DNA of 64,000 nt from Amycolatopsis dendrobii. GTDB lineage: Bacteria > Actinomycetota > Actinomycetes > Mycobacteriales > Pseudonocardiaceae. Location of the stretch: NCBI RefSeq assembly GCF_014145675.1, contig NZ_JACGZW010000020.1, positions 1 to 64,000 on the forward strand. The letters run 5' to 3'. A program made the position numbers and the translations under genes. Each line of letters begins with the position of its first letter. Position 1 is the stretch's first letter. Below, one piece after another: positions 54,111-64,000 of this stretch. The notes beneath the pieces are model-generated. The model was not told where the DNA came from. It saw only the letters and a list, made by a program, of their open reading frames with translations, and did not search any database.

Positions 54111-55054
54111 GCCGAAGCCTCCTCGTCGGGGTCCGGCCAGCCGGCGACGCGGACGACGTGCCCGTCCAGTGCGACCAGGCGGGCGGGCAACCGGCGCTCC
54201 GCCAGCCACGCCGGCGCCTGGTCGCCGAGGACGACGGCCGCGGTGCTGGCGGCGTTCGCGTCGGCGCACGTGCCCGCGGCGACAGTCACGGTCCGCCAGC
54301 AGGAACCTGGCATGTCGCCGGTGCGCGGATCGACGATGTGGTGCACCGTCCGCCCGGCGCGCCGCCAGGTGCGGCAGACCGTGCTGGAAGTGGCTAATCC
54401 GCCACTGGCCAAGGCGATCACGGGGTCCCGGCGGGGATCGACGGCGGCGTGGTCGTCGCCGACCGCCACCTGCCATCCCCGCGCCGGTGCGGGACCAGCG
54501 ACCGCGATGTCGCCGCCGAGCCCGATCAGCACCCCGCAGCCGAGTCGACGCGCCACGAGGACGCTGGCGCGATCGGCCGCCCAGGCTTTCGCGGTGGCGC
54601 CCAAATCCAGCCGCACGCCGTGCGGCACGACCACCTCGCGCCGGGGCCAGTCCGCGGTGATCCGCCACCAGCCCGGGGCCTCGCCCGCGGGCCGGACCGG
54701 CGCGGCGAGGTCGCGGGCGATCGCGGCGAAGTCCCGGTCGTAGCCGACGTCGCACACGGCCTGGCCGACCGTCGGGTCGACCAGCCCGTCGGTCGCGCAA
54801 GCGGCGCGCAACGCCACCTGCAACGCTTCGGCCAGCAACGGGCTGACCCGCACGGGAGAACCGGCGCGCCGGTGCAGCGCGGCGATCTCCGAATCGTCCC
54901 GAAACCGGCTGCATGTCTCGTCGACAGCGCGCAGTTCCGCCCGGAGCAGATCCGTCGCCGCGAGCAGGCGGTCCGGGTCGGTGACCATGAGCTCGGCGGT
55001 GGTGCCCAAGGCACGGAACCGCGTGCTCGCGATGGGTTCGGCGGTCGCGGTCAT
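54107..55054 (-). CDS. apbE: FAD:protein FMN transferase
   Basis: The 315-residue protein has the ApbE fold. DETCSRFRDDSEIAALH (about 45-61), LDLGATAKAWAADRASVLV (about 149-167), HIVDPRTGDMPG (about 236-247) and TCADANAASTAAVVLG (about 257-272) match substrate and FAD-binding motifs. It attaches FMN to Ser/Thr of target proteins. No FMN-bind target is present in the operon. The N-terminus lacks a signal peptide. The ATG at 55054 overlaps the upstream stop (ATGA). Confidence 0.95.
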   Translation of the reverse strand: MTATAEPIASTRFRALGTTAELMVTDPDRLLAATDLLRAELRAVDETCSRFRDDSEIAALHRRAGSPVRVSPLLAEALQVALRAACATDGLVDPTVGQAVCDVGYDRDFAAIARDLAAPVRPAGEAPGWWRITADWPRREVVVPHGVRLDLGATAKAWAADRASVLVARRLGCGVLIGLGGDIAVAGPAPARGWQVAVGDDHAAVDPRRDPVIALASGGLATSSTVCRTWRRAGRTVHHIVDPRTGDMPGSCWRTVTVAAGTCADANAASTAAVVLGDQAPAWLAERRLPARLVALDGHVVRVAGWPDPDEEASA

Positions 55055-55362
55055 GAGCCGCCCGAGCGCGCGGCGGCGCGGTGCCGGCGCCCAGTCGCCG
55101 GCAGCTGGGCGGGCGGAGGGATGACGGGCGGCTCGGTGCTCTCGGCGGACGTCGGCGGAGCCATCGACGTCGAGGAGGCGGCCGGCGGGGCGGGCGATGT
55201 TTCGGCAGGCGCCGGAGGGCTGGGGTCCGCGGTCGCTTGCTGGGCGAGTGTCACACCGAAGACCGCGGCCAGCGCCGCGCCGCCCAGTCCCGCGGTCCAC
55301 GTCGCCACCGCGGCGTTGCGACGGCCGCGGACACGGGTCCGGATGCGCTGCCGGTGATTCAC
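55051..55362 (-). CDS. Small membrane-anchored Pro-rich protein
   Basis: The 103-residue protein has a basic N-terminus (VNHRQRIRTRVRGRR), one membrane helix or signal anchor (about 16-43) and a Pro/Ala/Ser/Thr-rich tail. LPATG lies near the C-terminus but is followed by a basic stretch with no helix, so it is not a standard sortase signal. GAAGGAG precedes the GTG at 55362. It is the first gene of the ApbE operon. Its job is unknown; a spacer or recruitment protein is possible. Confidence 0.8.
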   Translation of the reverse strand: MNHRQRIRTRVRGRRNAAVATWTAGLGGAALAAVFGVTLAQQATADPSPPAPAETSPAPPAASSTSMAPPTSAESTEPPVIPPPAQLPATGRRHRAAARSGGS

Positions 55363-55476
55363 GCGGGTCTCCTTCGGGCCGGAACGGACTGGTGCCAGTC
55401 TCGGCGGCAGTCCTGGGGAAAATCTGGGAACCGGGCCGCGGATGCCGCGCGCCGCCCGGGCGGGCACGATTGCGGG

Positions 55477-56157
55477 ATGGACACCGCACCCCGCGGCTCC
55501 GGCCGGGTCCTGCTGGTCGAGGACAACGCCGAACTGGTCGCGCTCCTGACCGAGCTCCTGTCCGACGAGGGCTACGAGGTCGAAACCGCCGCGGACGGGC
55601 ATCGCGGCCTGCATCTGGGCCTGGTGCGCCAGTACGACGTGGTGATCCTGGACCGGGGCCTGCCCGCGCTCGACGGACTCGACGTGCTCGCCCGGCTGCG
55701 CGGCAAGGGCGTCACGACGCCGGTGCTGGTGCTTTCCGCGCTCGGCAACCCCGCGGACCGGGTCGCGGGCCTCGACGCCGGCGCCGAGGACTATCTGCCC
55801 AAACCGTTCGATGTGGACGAACTGCTCGCGAGGGTGCGCGCGTTGCGCCGCCGTCACCTCGACGTCGCGCGAGTGCTTCCGGTGGGGTCGATGCGGCTGA
55901 ACCTGGACACCCGGCAGGTGGAGCCGGGCCCCGAGGGCAGCCCGGTCCGGTTGTCCGAACGGGAATGCGCGCTGCTGGCGACCCTCGCGGGACGGCCCTC
56001 CCGGGTCTTCACCCGGCGCGATTTGCTCAGCCTGGCCTTCCCCGAGGCCGACAGCGAGGCAGTCGTCGACACCTACGTGTCGTATGTGCGCCGGAAGCTC
56101 GGCCGTCCGGTGATCGCGACGGTCCACGGGCGCGGATACCAGCTGGGCGCGCCATGA
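55477..56157 (+). CDS. OmpR/PhoB-type response regulator
   Basis: The 226-residue protein has a receiver domain (about 10-122) with acidic residues in EDN, the phosphorylated Asp in VVILDRGLPALDGL (about 61) and Lys in LPKPFD (about 110). A winged-helix DNA-binding domain (about 135-224, with VVDTYVSYVRRKLGRPVI) follows. The stop overlaps the histidine kinase start (ATGA). The pair is divergent from the ApbE operon (115-base gap) and may control it. Confidence 0.95.
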   Translation: MDTAPRGSGRVLLVEDNAELVALLTELLSDEGYEVETAADGHRGLHLGLVRQYDVVILDRGLPALDGLDVLARLRGKGVTTPVLVLSALGNPADRVAGLDAGAEDYLPKPFDVDELLARVRALRRRHLDVARVLPVGSMRLNLDTRQVEPGPEGSPVRLSERECALLATLAGRPSRVFTRRDLLSLAFPEADSEAVVDTYVSYVRRKLGRPVIATVHGRGYQLGAP

Positions 56158-57383
56158 GCCGGGTACCGGCTTCGACCGAGGCGCGGCTGCTGCGGCGGGC
56201 GACGTGGCGGCTGGGTCTCCAGGTCGGGCTGTCCGTCGCGGCGATCGTCGTGCTCCTGTCGGGGCTCGCGGTGTTCATGGTGCTGCGAAGCCAGCAGGAC
56301 GACGTCACCACGCTGCTGCAGCAAGCCGTTTCGCAGGCCGACGACGTGCAGGATCCGCCAGCCGGGGTCTGGCTCGCGATCCAGGGGCCGGGCGGCCTGA
56401 CCGCGACGCCCGGCGCCCCCGCGGTCCTGCCCGACCGGGCGGCGCTGGCGAACGTCGCCGAAACCGGGGTCGCGCGAACCGACGAGGTCCGCGGCGGCGG
56501 GGCCGTCTACCAGGTCTACACCCAGCGGCGGGACACGCAGCTCGTGCAGGCGGGGCTGGACCTGCGGTCCAACAACGACGAACGCGAGCGGCTGCTCGCC
56601 GCCATGCTCGTCAGCGGCGGCTTGGGCCTGTTGCTGGCGGTCGGCGCGGGCGTGTGGCTCGGGCGGCGCGCGGTCGCGCCGATGGCCACGGCGCTGGGCA
56701 TGCAACGGCGGTTCGTCGCCGACGCCAGCCACGAACTGCGCACCCCGCTCACCCTGCTGTCCACCCGCGCGCAAGTGCTGCGCAGGCATCTGCAACGCGG
56801 CGATTCCCGCGAGCGGCTGACCGCCGAGGCCGACGGAGTCGTCGCGGACGCCGGCCATCTCGCCGACATCCTCGAAGACCTGCTGCTGGCCGCCGACGTC
56901 CGCGCGGACGGCCTCACCACGACCCTCGACCTCGTGGACCTCGCCGCGCGGGCAGCCGCCGCCGGAACCCCGGCCGCGGCCGAACGCTCCGTCCTGATCG
57001 AGGCGCGCCCGACAGTTCCGGCGCTGCTCGTGCGCGGCACGCACGGCGGCCTCCTCCGCGCGGTGACCGCGTTGGTCGACAACGCCGTCACCCACGCCCG
57101 TTCGTCGGTCGCCATCACGACCCGGCGGGCCGGAACCACCGCCGTGGTCGAGGTTTCCGACGACGGACCCGGCATCGACCCCGCCGTTTTGCCCGGCCTG
57201 TTCGAACGCTTCTCCTCCACCCGCGCCGGCACCGAACCCTCGCCGCGCCGCCATTACGGCATCGGCCTGGCTTTGGTGAGCGAAATCGCCGAACGACACG
57301 GCGGCCACGTCTCCGCCGGGACCAACCCCGACGGCGGGGCTTTGCTGACCCTGACCCTGCCGCTGGCCGATGCCGGGCAGTGA
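56154..57383 (+). CDS. Sensor histidine kinase
   Basis: The 409-residue protein has a membrane helix (about 20-45), a short extracytoplasmic sensor region (about 46-150) and a second helix (about 150-175). The phosphoacceptor motif is FVADASHELRTPLTLL (about 183-198), and ATPase motifs are VDNAVTHA (N box, about 306), DDGPGIDP (G1) and HYGIGLALV (G2). It phosphorylates the adjacent response regulator. The signal is unknown. The ATG overlaps the regulator stop (ATGA). Confidence 0.95.
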   Translation: MSRVPASTEARLLRRATWRLGLQVGLSVAAIVVLLSGLAVFMVLRSQQDDVTTLLQQAVSQADDVQDPPAGVWLAIQGPGGLTATPGAPAVLPDRAALANVAETGVARTDEVRGGGAVYQVYTQRRDTQLVQAGLDLRSNNDERERLLAAMLVSGGLGLLLAVGAGVWLGRRAVAPMATALGMQRRFVADASHELRTPLTLLSTRAQVLRRHLQRGDSRERLTAEADGVVADAGHLADILEDLLLAADVRADGLTTTLDLVDLAARAAAAGTPAAAERSVLIEARPTVPALLVRGTHGGLLRAVTALVDNAVTHARSSVAITTRRAGTTAVVEVSDDGPGIDPAVLPGLFERFSSTRAGTEPSPRRHYGIGLALVSEIAERHGGHVSAGTNPDGGALLTLTLPLADAGQ

Positions 57384-57502
57384 CCGGCGACCCCCGACAG
57401 CACCGCATTTCACCCCGCCGCGAGGCCGGACCCGTTGCCGCAGAACATCTTTCCCGCCGACGACACCGACTCCTGAATCCGGCAGCCCCCGCCTTCCCCT
57501 GC

Positions 57503-57546
57503 TTGACAGATACCCCCGGGGGCATGTGCAATGCCCCCGGGGGTAT
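57503..57546 (+). promoter_or_regulatory. Promoter with twin CsoR-type operators
   Basis: TTGACA (57503-57508) and TGCAAT (57527-57532) have an 18-base spacer and form a good promoter. ATACCCCCGGGGGCAT (57510-57525) fills the spacer and ATGCCCCCGGGGGTAT (57531-57546) covers the -10 end; each is a C5G5 inverted repeat of CsoR/RcnR-family operator type, and the two are exact reverse complements. The CsoR-like gene at 58771 is in the downstream operon, so autoregulation is likely. Confidence 0.75.
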
Positions 57547-57573
57547 TGTGAAGGAACCGGGAAAGGAGTTGCC

Positions 57574-57978
57574 GTGCAGCTGAGTTTGTCCCGCACCTAC
57601 CCAGGCGCGGGTTTCGACGACGTGCTGGCCAAGACGCGCGCCGCGCTCGCCGACGCCGGTTTCGGCGTGCTGACCGAGATCGACGTGCAGGCGACCATGC
57701 GCGAGAAGCTCGACGAGCGGATGGAGCGCTACACCATCCTCGGCGCGTGCAATCCGCCGCTCGCCCACCGCGCGCTGACCGCGACCCGCGAGATCGGATT
57801 GCTGTTGCCCTGCAACGTGGTGGTCCGCGAGCACGGCGCCGGCGGCGCGATCGTCGAGGCGGTCAATCCCGCCGTCATGGCCGAGGTCGCGCCCGAGGCG
57901 GGCGTCGCCGAGGTCGCCGCGGAAGCCGCCGCACGGCTCGAATCCGCACTCGACGCGCTCGACCGGGAGCTGACATGA
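57574..57978 (+). CDS. DUF302 protein
   Basis: The 134-residue protein has the DUF302 fold. GAGFDDVLAKTRAALADAGF (about 11-30), EIDVQATMREKL (about 36-47) and YTILGACNPPLAHRAL (about 54-69, with the conserved Cys-Asn-Pro) are typical; LLPCNVVV follows. AAAGGAG precedes the GTG at 57574. DUF302 proteins often sit with CsoR-family regulators and sulfur/thiol genes, but no activity is established. It is the first gene of the CsoR-regulated operon; the stop overlaps the next start (ATGA). Confidence 0.9.
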   Translation: MQLSLSRTYPGAGFDDVLAKTRAALADAGFGVLTEIDVQATMREKLDERMERYTILGACNPPLAHRALTATREIGLLLPCNVVVREHGAGGAIVEAVNPAVMAEVAPEAGVAEVAAEAAARLESALDALDRELT

Positions 57979-58559
57979 CCGGCGTGGTGCTCTACGGGGA
58001 TCCGGTCTGCCCGTTCGCCTGGCTCGCCTACCGCTGGCTCGCCGACGCGGAAACGGAGTTCTCGGTGCGGCCGATGAGCTTGGCCGTGCTCAACGAGGGA
58101 AACCCCGTGCCGGAATCGCACCGGCAGCGGATCGAGGACTCGCTGCACGCGGGCCGGGTCCGCGCCGCGATCGAGGACCCGGCCGCCGCCGCCCGCTTCC
58201 ACATCGCGCTCGCCCGCCGCATCCACGAGCAGCGGCAACCGGTCAGCGACACGGCCCTCCGCGCCGCCCTGCGCGAAGCGGGCCTGCCGGAAGACCTTGC
58301 CGGCCAAGCGCATTCGACCGACGCGGACCCGGCCGTGCACGACGCACACCAGGCCAGCCAGGACGCGCTCGGGGAAACCGGCGGCAGCCCGATCACCGAG
58401 ATCGACGGCCGCGCGTTCTTCGGCCCCGTGCTCACCGAACTGCCCTCCCCCGCCGACGGACGCGCCCTGCTCGACGCCCTGCGCACGACCGCCGCCGTCC
58501 CCGCGTTCGCCGAACTCCGCCGCCCGCGCACCGGCGCGCCGACGATTCCGGAAGGATGA
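57975..58559 (+). CDS. DsbA-fold protein, Rv2466c-like (mycothiol-dependent family)
   Basis: The 194-residue protein has an N-terminal thioredoxin/DsbA motif, GDPVCPFAWLAYRWL (about 8-22), and RPMSLAVLNEGNPVP (about 32-46), which matches mycothiol-dependent nitroreductase Rv2466c. The CxxC is reduced to CPFA, leaving a single redox Cys, so a mixed-disulfide mechanism with mycothiol is plausible. A cis-Pro loop (GGSPITEIDG, about 137-146) is present. It lies in the CsoR-type operon; the next gene overlaps by ATGA. Confidence 0.9.
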   Translation: MTGVVLYGDPVCPFAWLAYRWLADAETEFSVRPMSLAVLNEGNPVPESHRQRIEDSLHAGRVRAAIEDPAAAARFHIALARRIHEQRQPVSDTALRAALREAGLPEDLAGQAHSTDADPAVHDAHQASQDALGETGGSPITEIDGRAFFGPVLTELPSPADGRALLDALRTTAAVPAFAELRRPRTGAPTIPEG

Positions 58560-58729
58560 CCATGTGCCGTCCCGTTCCCTGCCGCACCTGCGGCAACACC
58601 ACCTGGTCCGGCTGCGGCCAGCACATCGCCCAGGTCAAAGCCGCCGTCCCCGCCGGACAGTGGTGCCCCGGACACCCCGCCGAACCACGCCCGCCGCGCT
58701 CCTGGCCGTGGCGCAAGAACCGCACCTGA
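58556..58729 (+). CDS. Tiny Cys-rich protein, 57 residues
   Basis: The protein starts MTMCRPVPCRTCGNTTWSGC and has six Cys, arranged as CxxxxCxxC, then C, and CPGH. This suggests one small zinc or metal site. The ATG at 58556 overlaps the preceding stop (ATGA); an ATG two codons later is also in frame. It lies between the DsbA-like and CsoR-like genes. Family resemblance to similar short actinobacterial proteins is suspected but not certain. Confidence 0.75.
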   Translation: MTMCRPVPCRTCGNTTWSGCGQHIAQVKAAVPAGQWCPGHPAEPRPPRSWPWRKNRT

Positions 58730-58770
58730 CCACCCGAGAATTCCACCGGCCGCACAGGGAGAGACCAGCC

Positions 58771-59040
58771 ATGATCGGCGACCAGGACACCGTCACCCAG
58801 GTCCGCAACCGGCTCCGCCGCGCGCAAGGCCAGCTCGCCGGCGTCATCTCGATGATCGACGAAGGACGCGACTGCAAAGACGTCGTCACCCAGCTCGCCG
58901 CCGTCTCCCGCGCGCTCGACCGGGCCGGATTCAAGATCATCGCCAGCGGACTGCGCGACTGCGTCTCCGGCGACAGCGAAGGGAACGAGGCCGCCATGAC
59001 CGAGGAGCAGCTGGAGAAACTCTTCCTCACGCTCGCCTGA
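58771..59040 (+). CDS. CsoR-family regulator, CstR-like
   Basis: The 89-residue all-helical repressor belongs to the DUF156/CsoR family. It has Cys35 and Cys64 in equivalent positions, but Gly60 replaces the His of copper-sensing CsoR. That Cys-Cys pattern fits CstR-type sulfane-sulfur/persulfide sensors better than copper sensors. AGGGAGAG precedes the ATG at 58771. Operators like those at 57510-57546 are its probable targets. The 3' end overlaps the convergent DUF308 gene by 14 bases. Confidence 0.93.
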   Translation: MIGDQDTVTQVRNRLRRAQGQLAGVISMIDEGRDCKDVVTQLAAVSRALDRAGFKIIASGLRDCVSGDSEGNEAAMTEEQLEKLFLTLA

Positions 59041-59575
59041 GCCGTGCGTCCCCGGCCCGGCCGAGACGGATCGCCGAGACCAGGAAGAAGATCCCGCCCA
59101 GCACCGCGTATCCGGCCACGGCGGCCAGCGACGGGTCCGCCGCACCGGCGCCGAGGATGAAGTTCGCCCCGGCCAGCACCGAGATGCCGCCGCTGAGGAT
59201 CATCGGCCACTGGCCGCCCATGCCGCGCCTGCCGACCGCGACGATCAGCTGGACGAGACCGGCCACGATCGCCCAGGCGCCCCACACCCGCAGCACCGCC
59301 GGGACGCCGGACGCGCTGGCGATCGCGAGGCCGATCCCTGCCAGCAGGCTGATCGCGATGTTCACGTACAGCCCGGCGGCACGGGACGAGCGCGCGTCCA
59401 CGACCGCGGCGGCGACGTCGAACAGCGGATACCCGACGACGAGCACGACCCCGATCGGACCGAGATGCGACTTCGCCGTGAGGAACAGCAGCGCGGCCCA
59501 GACGATCGCGAAGGCGAATCGCACGAAGTAGAGCCGGCGCAACGGGGTCGCGGTTGGCTTGTCGATGGTGGCCAC
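59027..59575 (-). CDS. DUF308/HdeD-like membrane protein
   Basis: The 182-residue protein has about six membrane helices with small charged loops, typical of DUF308. Conserved landmarks include WAALLFLTA, GYPLFDVAAAVVDARSS and VRVWGAWAIVAGLVQLIVAV-like sequence at about 92-110. Its function is unknown; the E. coli HdeD relative is acid-stress linked. GGAAGG stands 6 bases before the GTG at 59575; a TTG at 59590 is less likely. A TetR-type operator lies just upstream. Confidence 0.85.
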   Translation of the reverse strand: MATIDKPTATPLRRLYFVRFAFAIVWAALLFLTAKSHLGPIGVVLVVGYPLFDVAAAVVDARSSRAAGLYVNIAISLLAGIGLAIASASGVPAVLRVWGAWAIVAGLVQLIVAVGRRGMGGQWPMILSGGISVLAGANFILGAGAADPSLAAVAGYAVLGGIFFLVSAIRLGRAGDARLRRA

Positions 59576-59594
59576 GAGGATCCTTCCCAAGCTT

Positions 59595-59620
59595 AGGTAG
59601 AACGAACGTTCTGTCTACCT
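59595..59620. promoter_or_regulatory. TetR-type operator
   Basis: AGAACGAACGTTCT (59599-59612) is a perfect 6-2-6 inverted repeat, and outer arms AGGTAG/CTACCT extend it. It lies in the 112-base gap between the TetR gene and the DUF308 gene on the same strand, about 20 bases before the DUF308 start. It is the probable binding site of the adjacent TetR protein. Confidence 0.65.
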
Positions 59621-59687
59621 CTGAGCCTGGCGGTGCGCCCGGGCCGCGTCAATGCCGAACGGTCTTTCCGAAGTCTTACGGCAGGAG

Positions 59688-60269
59688 TTACGCGGAGCCG
59701 AGGCGATGCCGCAGGATGCCGTCGACGCCCTGGAGGAACGTCTCGCCGACCTCGGCCGAGTCCGTCAGGCAGCCCGACGCCATCGCCCCGTCGCGCAGCA
59801 TCACGAAATGCCGTCCCGCGGGCTCCGGCGCGGACGGGCCGATCTGCGCGAGCAAGTCCGTGACTGTGCGGAGGAACCACTCGCGGTGCGCCAGGACAGC
59901 TTGGTGCACGGGATGTTCGGGGTCCGGGTACTCCGCGGCCGCGTTCAGGAACGCGCAGCCGCGGAAGTGCGCCGACTGGATGCTCTCGGCGATCAGTTCG
60001 GCGACGGCGCGCAGGGCGTCGGCCGCGGACGGATTGCCGGCGAGGATTTTGCCGATCCCGTCGCGTTCCATCTCGGAGACGCCCCGCAGATACGCGACGA
60101 CGAGGTCTTCCTTGCCGGGGAAATGCCGGTACAGCGTGGCCCGGGTGACCTTGGCCTCCGCCACGAGCCGGTCGATGCCGACCGAATGGAGGCCTTCGGC
60201 GTAGAAGATCCGGGTCGCGGTCGCGAGCAGCCGCGACCGCGCCTCGGACACCGGGATCTTCTGCACCAC
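59688..60269 (-). CDS. TetR-family transcriptional regulator
   Basis: The 193-residue regulator has an N-terminal helix-turn-helix (about 10-57, VTRATLYRHFPGKEDLVVAY) and a C-terminal ligand-binding helical domain. GIDRLVAEAKVTRATLYRHF fits the TetR DNA-reading region. It may control the DUF308 gene through the operator at 59595-59620. Two adjacent GTG codons (60269 and 60266) can serve as start; neither has a clear ribosome-binding site. Confidence 0.92.
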   Translation of the reverse strand: MVQKIPVSEARSRLLATATRIFYAEGLHSVGIDRLVAEAKVTRATLYRHFPGKEDLVVAYLRGVSEMERDGIGKILAGNPSAADALRAVAELIAESIQSAHFRGCAFLNAAAEYPDPEHPVHQAVLAHREWFLRTVTDLLAQIGPSAPEPAGRHFVMLRDGAMASGCLTDSAEVGETFLQGVDGILRHRLGSA

Positions 60270-60630
60270 AACGGCAACGCTAGCAGAGAGAACGGGCGCT
60301 CCCCCGGTCTCGGCGCGGCCCTTCGTCCTTCCCCGCGAGGACATTGCGCCCTGCCGGGCGTCGGCCGCGGGAAGAAGAATCGAAAGTGCGAGAGCCGCTC
60401 GCGTGCCTCCCCGACGAATCGGCAGCGGCGCTCTCGCCTCGAGCGGTGGCGGCGGCACGGGCTCTTCCCCTCGCCCCCCGGCCCCGCCGCTGCCGCCGCT
60501 CCCTGCCGAGGCCGCCGGTTTCGCTTGCACCGCAGTCAATCGGCGGGGGGCAGCGGTCTCGGCCGCGCGGCTCCGCCCGCGGCATCGTTGAAGCAGCAGC
60601 CCGCTGCTTTCCTCCGGAAAGGAGGACGAC
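60270..60630. other. Intergenic region of 361 bases
   Basis: This gap lies between the TetR start and the small gene at 60631. It contains two DosR-like motifs, GGCCCTTCGTCCTTCC (60317-60332) and GAGGACATTGCGCCCT (60337-60352), five bases apart. These are about 280 bases from the downstream start. A Pro/Arg-rich open frame exists across much of it, but it lacks a credible start and looks non-coding. Confidence 0.5.
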
Positions 60631-60873
60631 ATGGTTCGTCGCACCGCTGATCCAGGACCTGCCCACCCGGGCGGGTTCCCCGCCGGTTTGCGCGTACGCG
60701 CGCACGGCGGCCAGTTCGAAGGCATGACCGGGATCGTCGTCGACCGCACCCCCGATCTGCGCCCCGGCTCGGTGTGGGTGGAATTCACGCCCGGCCAGGC
60801 GCGGCTGGTGCCCGGATACCGGCTCGAGGCCGACCAGACCCCTGACTGCCCGATGCTCGGCATCGGCGCCTAG
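60631..60873 (+). CDS. Small KOW/SH3-like protein, 80 residues
   Basis: The protein has a short beta-barrel-like pattern. GLRVRAHGGQFEGMTGIVVD (about 19-38) and SVWVEFTPGQARLVPGYRLE (about 47-66) resemble KOW/SH3 or DUF1918-like small domains. I cannot assign a family. GGAAAGGAGGACGAC is a strong ribosome-binding site for the ATG at 60631, which supports a real gene. It is followed at 175 bases by narG. Confidence 0.75.
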   Translation: MVRRTADPGPAHPGGFPAGLRVRAHGGQFEGMTGIVVDRTPDLRPGSVWVEFTPGQARLVPGYRLEADQTPDCPMLGIGA

Positions 60874-60944
60874 CTCCCGGCCGATGCGAAAGGGCCCCGC
60901 CGCCCGAGGCCGAAGGTCACTTCGACCCGTGACGTAGGCCTGGT

Positions 60945-60962
60945 GAACGGTCCGCACCGTTC
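60945..60962. repeat. Inverted repeat upstream of narG
   Basis: GAACGGT, a 4-base loop CCGC, then ACCGTTC form a perfect 7-base-pair repeat about 87 bases before the narG start. It could be an operator or a weak terminator of the 60631 gene. A partial DosR-like stretch, AGGCCGAAGGTCACTTC, lies at 60907-60923. Confidence 0.4.
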
Positions 60963-61048
60963 GCCGAAGCTGGGTGGCGTACGGCCGGCACCCGGGTGGT
61001 GTCGCAGCGGGACAGTCCCGCCGGGCCGGACCGCCCGAAGGAGTCGCC

Positions 61049-64000
<2,952 letters not shown>

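Noticed and set aside
55051..55362. LPATG as a sortase cell-wall signal
   Set aside because: There is no hydrophobic segment after the motif, and the protein is already anchored at its N-terminus.
55477..57383. Two-component pair considered as DosR/DosS
   Set aside because: The regulator has an OmpR winged-helix domain, not the LuxR/NarL type of DosR, and the kinase has no GAF-heme domain.
57510..57546. C5G5 repeats considered as a terminator
   Set aside because: They overlap a good TTGACA promoter and precede a CsoR-family operon, so operator function explains position and sequence better.
57572..59040. Copper-resistance operon
   Set aside because: No copper ATPase or chaperone is present, and the CsoR-like protein lacks the copper-site His.
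60344..60727. Pro/Arg-rich plus-strand frame
   Set aside because: It lacks a good start, overlaps the better-supported gene at 60631 in another frame and has no plausible fold.

Overview
The window is high-GC actinobacterial DNA with GTG and even TTG starts, ATGA/GTGA start-stop overlaps and G/C-rich third codon positions. Protein families (DUF6292, Rv2466c-like, DUF1876, DUF1918, many universal stress proteins) suggest the Pseudonocardiaceae, probably Amycolatopsis or a close relative; the genus is an inference. No rRNA, tRNA, CRISPR array, insertion sequence or phage gene was seen. About 64 protein genes fill more than 95% of the window; the phosphoketolase gene at the left edge and narG at the right edge are cut off.

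The central theme is a hypoxia/dormancy island. At least ten families match the Mycobacterium tuberculosis DosR (DevR) dormancy regulon: universal stress proteins (seven genes), CBS proteins (five, all with a BON domain), Acg-type nitroreductase, Hsp20, DUF1918 (Rv0569), DUF1876 (Rv1738), a Rv2004c-type kinase, a Rv2625c-type M50 protease, a CtpF-type ATPase and narG. Sequences resembling the DosR palindrome (GGGACTTTNGTCCC-like) stand at the head of nearly every operon. No dosR or dosS gene lies in the window.

Layout. 1-3818 (minus): phosphoketolase, USP, CBS-BON. 3913-9634 (minus): eight genes, including PPK2 and a polyphosphate-binding CHAD protein. 9756-12360 (minus): methyltransferase, USP, nitroreductase. 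12873-16702 (plus): kinase, FAD oxidoreductase, GAPDH. 16754-20562: CBS, small membrane protein, USP, DoxX and alcohol dehydrogenase. 20621-34126 (minus): a run from a 59-residue protein through USP, flavodoxin, Hsp20, GNAT/ADP-forming acyl-CoA synthetase, acetate kinase, P2-type ATPase, PEP synthase, USP and CBS. 34283-43070: M50 protease, P1B ATPase-hemerythrin fusion, alcohol dehydrogenase, FtsH and small regulators. 43182-50905 (minus): a nine-gene operon joining a sulfide:quinone-type oxidoreductase, DsrC/TusE, DsrE, class I aldolase, a 2-oxoacid:ferredoxin oxidoreductase with a GltD-like subunit, and DUF1876. 50981-55362: cupin, DUF2231 and a flavin/iron-sulfur electron-transfer module with ApbE. 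55477-57383: OmpR-type two-component pair. 57503-59040: a CsoR/CstR-regulated thiol operon. 59027-60269: DUF308 and TetR. 60631-64000: small protein and narG.

Read together, the genes give several ways to make ATP with little oxygen: phosphoketolase plus acetate kinase, pyruvate:ferredoxin oxidoreductase plus ADP-forming acyl-CoA synthetase, nitrate respiration, and polyphosphate. Stress proteins, proteases, ion pumps and sulfur-transfer proteins accompany them. Gene calls are mostly firm; the regulatory sites and the unified regulon are inferences by eye.
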